Assembly: GCA_029934815.1 (NCBI GenBank)
Contig: JAOZLM010000023.1
Location: 1 to 15,799 of the forward strand
Direction: 5' to 3'
DNA: 15,799 bases
DNA from: Desulfocapsa sp.
GTDB taxonomy: Bacteria > Desulfobacterota > Desulfobulbia > Desulfobulbales > Desulfocapsaceae
Shown here: in pieces, positions 13,828 through 15,799 of the stretch
Layout of the letters: each line of letters begins with the position of its first letter
Numbering within the stretch: the stretch's first letter is position 1
Program-made: the position numbers and the translations under genes
The notes under the pieces: generated by a model
Seen by the model: only the letters and a program-made list of their open reading frames with translations
What the model was told of the DNA's origin: nothing
Database searches by the model: none

Positions 13828-15309
13828 ATGACTGAGACAAGACTTCGATTCCCACCAAGCCCCACAGGATATCTCCACATCGGAGGTGCAAGAACCGCCC
13901 TTTATAACTGGCTCTACGCAAAAAAAACAGGTGGTAAACTTATTCTTCGCATTGAAGATACCGACGCTGAACGCTCCACCCAGGAATCTATTCAGGGCAT
14001 TTTAGATGGTATGAAATGGCTGGGAATTGACTGGGATGAAGGACCATACTTTCAGACCGAGTTTGAAAGTGACCACGAAGCAGCATCTAAAAAATTACTG
14101 GATACTGGAAAAGCCTACAAGTGTTTCTGTACCAAGGAAGAACTTGATGTTAAACGTGAAGCTGCCCAGAAAAACAAAACGCAATATGGTTATGACGGCA
14201 CTTGCAGAAGCTTAAGTGCTGAAGAAGTAGCGGAAAAAGAAGCGGCAGGCCTGCCCTTTGTGGTGCGTTTTAAAGTTCCTGACCAGGATGGTGAGATCGG
14301 GTATGACGACAAGGTTCTTGGTTATATCAAAGCTCAGTATCGTGAGATTGAAGACTTTGTCATTGTACGCTCCACAGGAAAGCCACTGTACCTGCTCTGT
14401 AATGTTGTGGATGATATTCGTGATCGGATTTCACATATTATTCGTGGATCAGATCACATGACCAACACAATAAGACAGGTGCTTTTATATAATGCACTGG
14501 ATGCTCCTGTTCCTGTGTTTGCTCATATGCCCCTTACGCTGGACACAAAAAAGGCCAAAATTTCAAAACGCAAACATGGTGAAATTGTTGCTGTTCAGTT
14601 TTATGAGGAAAAGGGTTTTATCCCTTGGGCATTATCAAACTTTCTTGTTCTTTTAGGCTGGTCTCCCGGCAATGATACTGAATTCTTCACGCAAGATGAA
14701 TTGATAGAAGCTTTCAGTCTTGAACGCATCAATAAAACGAATTCAATTTTCAATTATCAGAAAGGGAATGCCAAGTTTTTTACCGACCCCAAAGCAATCT
14801 CTTTTAATGAGCATTATTTACGTACCATGCCCATTGAAGACATTGCAGTAATGGTAAAACCTTTCCTTGAAAAAGAAGATCTTTGGGATGCTGCCTATGA
14901 AGGCGACAAAAAAGAATGGTTTTTAAGCACCCTTGATCTTACACGGGACAGATTCCAGATGCTCTCTGATTTTGGTGATCGTGGCCGTGCCTATTTTTCT
15001 GATGAGTTCACCGTTGAGCAAAAACCTTTAAAGAAAAATGTTCTGAAACATGAAGGCTTAAAAGAATGGTTACCGATGCTTGCGGATCGTTTTGAGGCGC
15101 TTGCTGATTACAATCTGGAAACAACCGAACAAACCGCCCGGGACCTTGCCACCGAACTGGATATTAAACCCGGTGTGATAATCAATGGGATGCGTACCGT
15201 GGTTACAGGGCAGCTTGCAGGCCCTTCCATGTTTGATATTTTGATGGCAATTGGTCAGGAGCGTGTTGTTTCCCGTCTTCGTAACGTTGCCAAGTTGTAC
15301 GAGGTATAA
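13828..15309 (+). CDS. gltX: Glutamyl-tRNA synthetase
   Basis: GluRS charges tRNA-Glu with glutamate. The 493-residue class I synthetase opens with RFPPSPTGYLHIGGARTALYNW, the HIGH-type signature being HIGG at 17-20. IEDTDAERS follows, then a cysteine cluster (Cys99, Cys101, Cys126) at the position of the E. coli zinc site. The second ATP signature is KISKR at 244-248 in place of KMSKS; KxSKR is normal for GluRS. The helical anticodon-binding domain fills the C-terminal third and ends IGQERVVSRLRNVAKLYEV. No Shine-Dalgarno sequence precedes the ATG; the upstream bases are A/C/T-rich. Whether it charges only tRNA-Glu cannot be read from sequence, but the adjacent glnS suggests tRNA-Gln is charged directly. 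It is divergent from serA and its stop nearly touches glnS. Confidence 0.96.
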   Translation: MTETRLRFPPSPTGYLHIGGARTALYNWLYAKKTGGKLILRIEDTDAERSTQESIQGILDGMKWLGIDWDEGPYFQTEFESDHEAASKKLLDTGKAYKCFCTKEELDVKREAAQKNKTQYGYDGTCRSLSAEEVAEKEAAGLPFVVRFKVPDQDGEIGYDDKVLGYIKAQYREIEDFVIVRSTGKPLYLLCNVVDDIRDRISHIIRGSDHMTNTIRQVLLYNALDAPVPVFAHMPLTLDTKKAKISKRKHGEIVAVQFYEEKGFIPWALSNFLVLLGWSPGNDTEFFTQDELIEAFSLERINKTNSIFNYQKGNAKFFTDPKAISFNEHYLRTMPIEDIAVMVKPFLEKEDLWDAAYEGDKKEWFLSTLDLTRDRFQMLSDFGDRGRAYFSDEFTVEQKPLKKNVLKHEGLKEWLPMLADRFEALADYNLETTEQTARDLATELDIKPGVIINGMRTVVTGQLAGPSMFDILMAIGQERVVSRLRNVAKLYEV

Positions 15310-15311
15310 TG

Positions 15312-15799
15312 ATGGATAATTCGACAGAAAAAACTGAAAAGCCTTTGGATTTTATCAGACAGATTGTCACTGCCGATCAGGAATCCGGTAAACATGCTAC
15401 TCCCATTACCCGTTTCCCTCCTGAGCCAAATGGTTTTTTACACATTGGTCATGCGAAATCAATCTGCCTCAATTTTGGCATTGCCGATGAATATAACGGT
15501 ACCTGCCATCTTCGTTTTGATGACACCAATCCCACAAAAGAAGAAAATGAGTATGTGCAGGCCATAAAAGAAGATGTGCAATGGCTCGGATTCGACTGGG
15601 GCGAAAACCTCTTTTTCTCTTCTGATTATTTCGACAAACTCTATGACTACGCTGTCGAACTTATCAAAAGAGGGAAAGCTTATGTCTGCTGCTTAAATGC
15701 AGAAGAAATGAGAGAGTACCGTGGAACGTTAACGGAACCCGGAAAAGAAAGCCCCCATCGCAACAGAACAATCGAGGAAAACCTTGAACTTTTCACTGC
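15312..15799 (+). CDS. glnS: Glutaminyl-tRNA synthetase (partial, C-terminus off the window)
   Basis: GlnRS charges tRNA-Gln with glutamine directly. About 162 N-terminal codons are present of roughly 550. The N-terminus MDNSTEKTEKPLDFIRQIV leads to RFPPEPNGFLHIGHAKSIC, with the class I HIGH motif at 44-47, then LRFDDTNPTKEENEYVQAI and VQWLGFDW, all specific to GlnRS rather than GluRS. Two adjacent ATGs (15309 and 15312) are possible; GAGG at 15301-15304 is 7 bases from the second and 4 from the first, so 15312 is preferred, with weak certainty. The first ATG would overlap the gltX stop by one base. The pair gltX-glnS is almost certainly one transcript with translational coupling. Confidence 0.96.
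   Translation, partial: MDNSTEKTEKPLDFIRQIVTADQESGKHATPITRFPPEPNGFLHIGHAKSICLNFGIADEYNGTCHLRFDDTNPTKEENEYVQAIKEDVQWLGFDWGENLFFSSDYFDKLYDYAVELIKRGKAYVCCLNAEEMREYRGTLTEPGKESPHRNRTIEENLELFT

Noticed and set aside
1..15799. CRISPR arrays, IS elements, phage genes, toxin-antitoxin pairs, defence genes
   Set aside because: I looked for spaced direct repeats, transposase or integrase motifs and small paired unknown genes and saw none; the coding content is housekeeping throughout.

Overview
The window is a stretch of core bacterial chromosome from an AT-leaning Gram-negative. Gene content and order point to Desulfobacterota (the old Deltaproteobacteria), perhaps near the Desulfobulbales: ispE/tRNA-Gln/prs/rplY/pth, carD, and coaE/rho/rpmE/prfA/prmC/murA are arrangements known from Geobacter and its relatives. 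The genus assignment is inference. No phage, IS element, CRISPR array or rRNA is visible.

Layout. Everything from base 1 to 13612 is on the minus strand, so transcription runs right to left: serA, a DUF1844 gene, ispE, tRNA-Gln(UUG), prs, rplY, pth, carD, rluD, coaE, rho, rpmE, prfA, prmC, murA (cut by the left edge). Right of serA a 215-base divergent promoter region leads to gltX and glnS on the plus strand; glnS is cut by the right edge. Several genes touch or overlap (prfA/prmC 1 nt apart, rluD/coaE ATGA overlap, DUF1844/ispE 8-nt overlap, gltX/glnS about 2 nt apart). Two convincing intrinsic terminators, after rplY and after rpmE, split the long minus-strand run.

The genes serve translation (RF1 and its methyltransferase PrmC, L31, L25, peptidyl-tRNA hydrolase, GluRS, GlnRS, tRNA-Gln, pseudouridine synthase), transcription control (Rho, CarD), and precursor supply (SerA for serine, Prs for PRPP, IspE for isoprenoids, CoaE for coenzyme A, MurA for peptidoglycan). 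All have intact catalytic motifs and near-standard lengths.

The unexpected content is between the genes. The tRNA-Gln gene sits between two imperfect palindromes of about 107 bp that share length, AATTG/CAATT ends and a one-base bulge near the apex; one begins directly after the tRNA CCA. A different 126-bp palindrome with GATGGC ends lies upstream of prfA, and a truncated relative lies downstream of pth. The carD leader holds four hairpins packed end to end, and the gltX promoter is overlapped by two perfect inverted repeats. These are the best candidates for undescribed biology here. I see no new multi-gene system.
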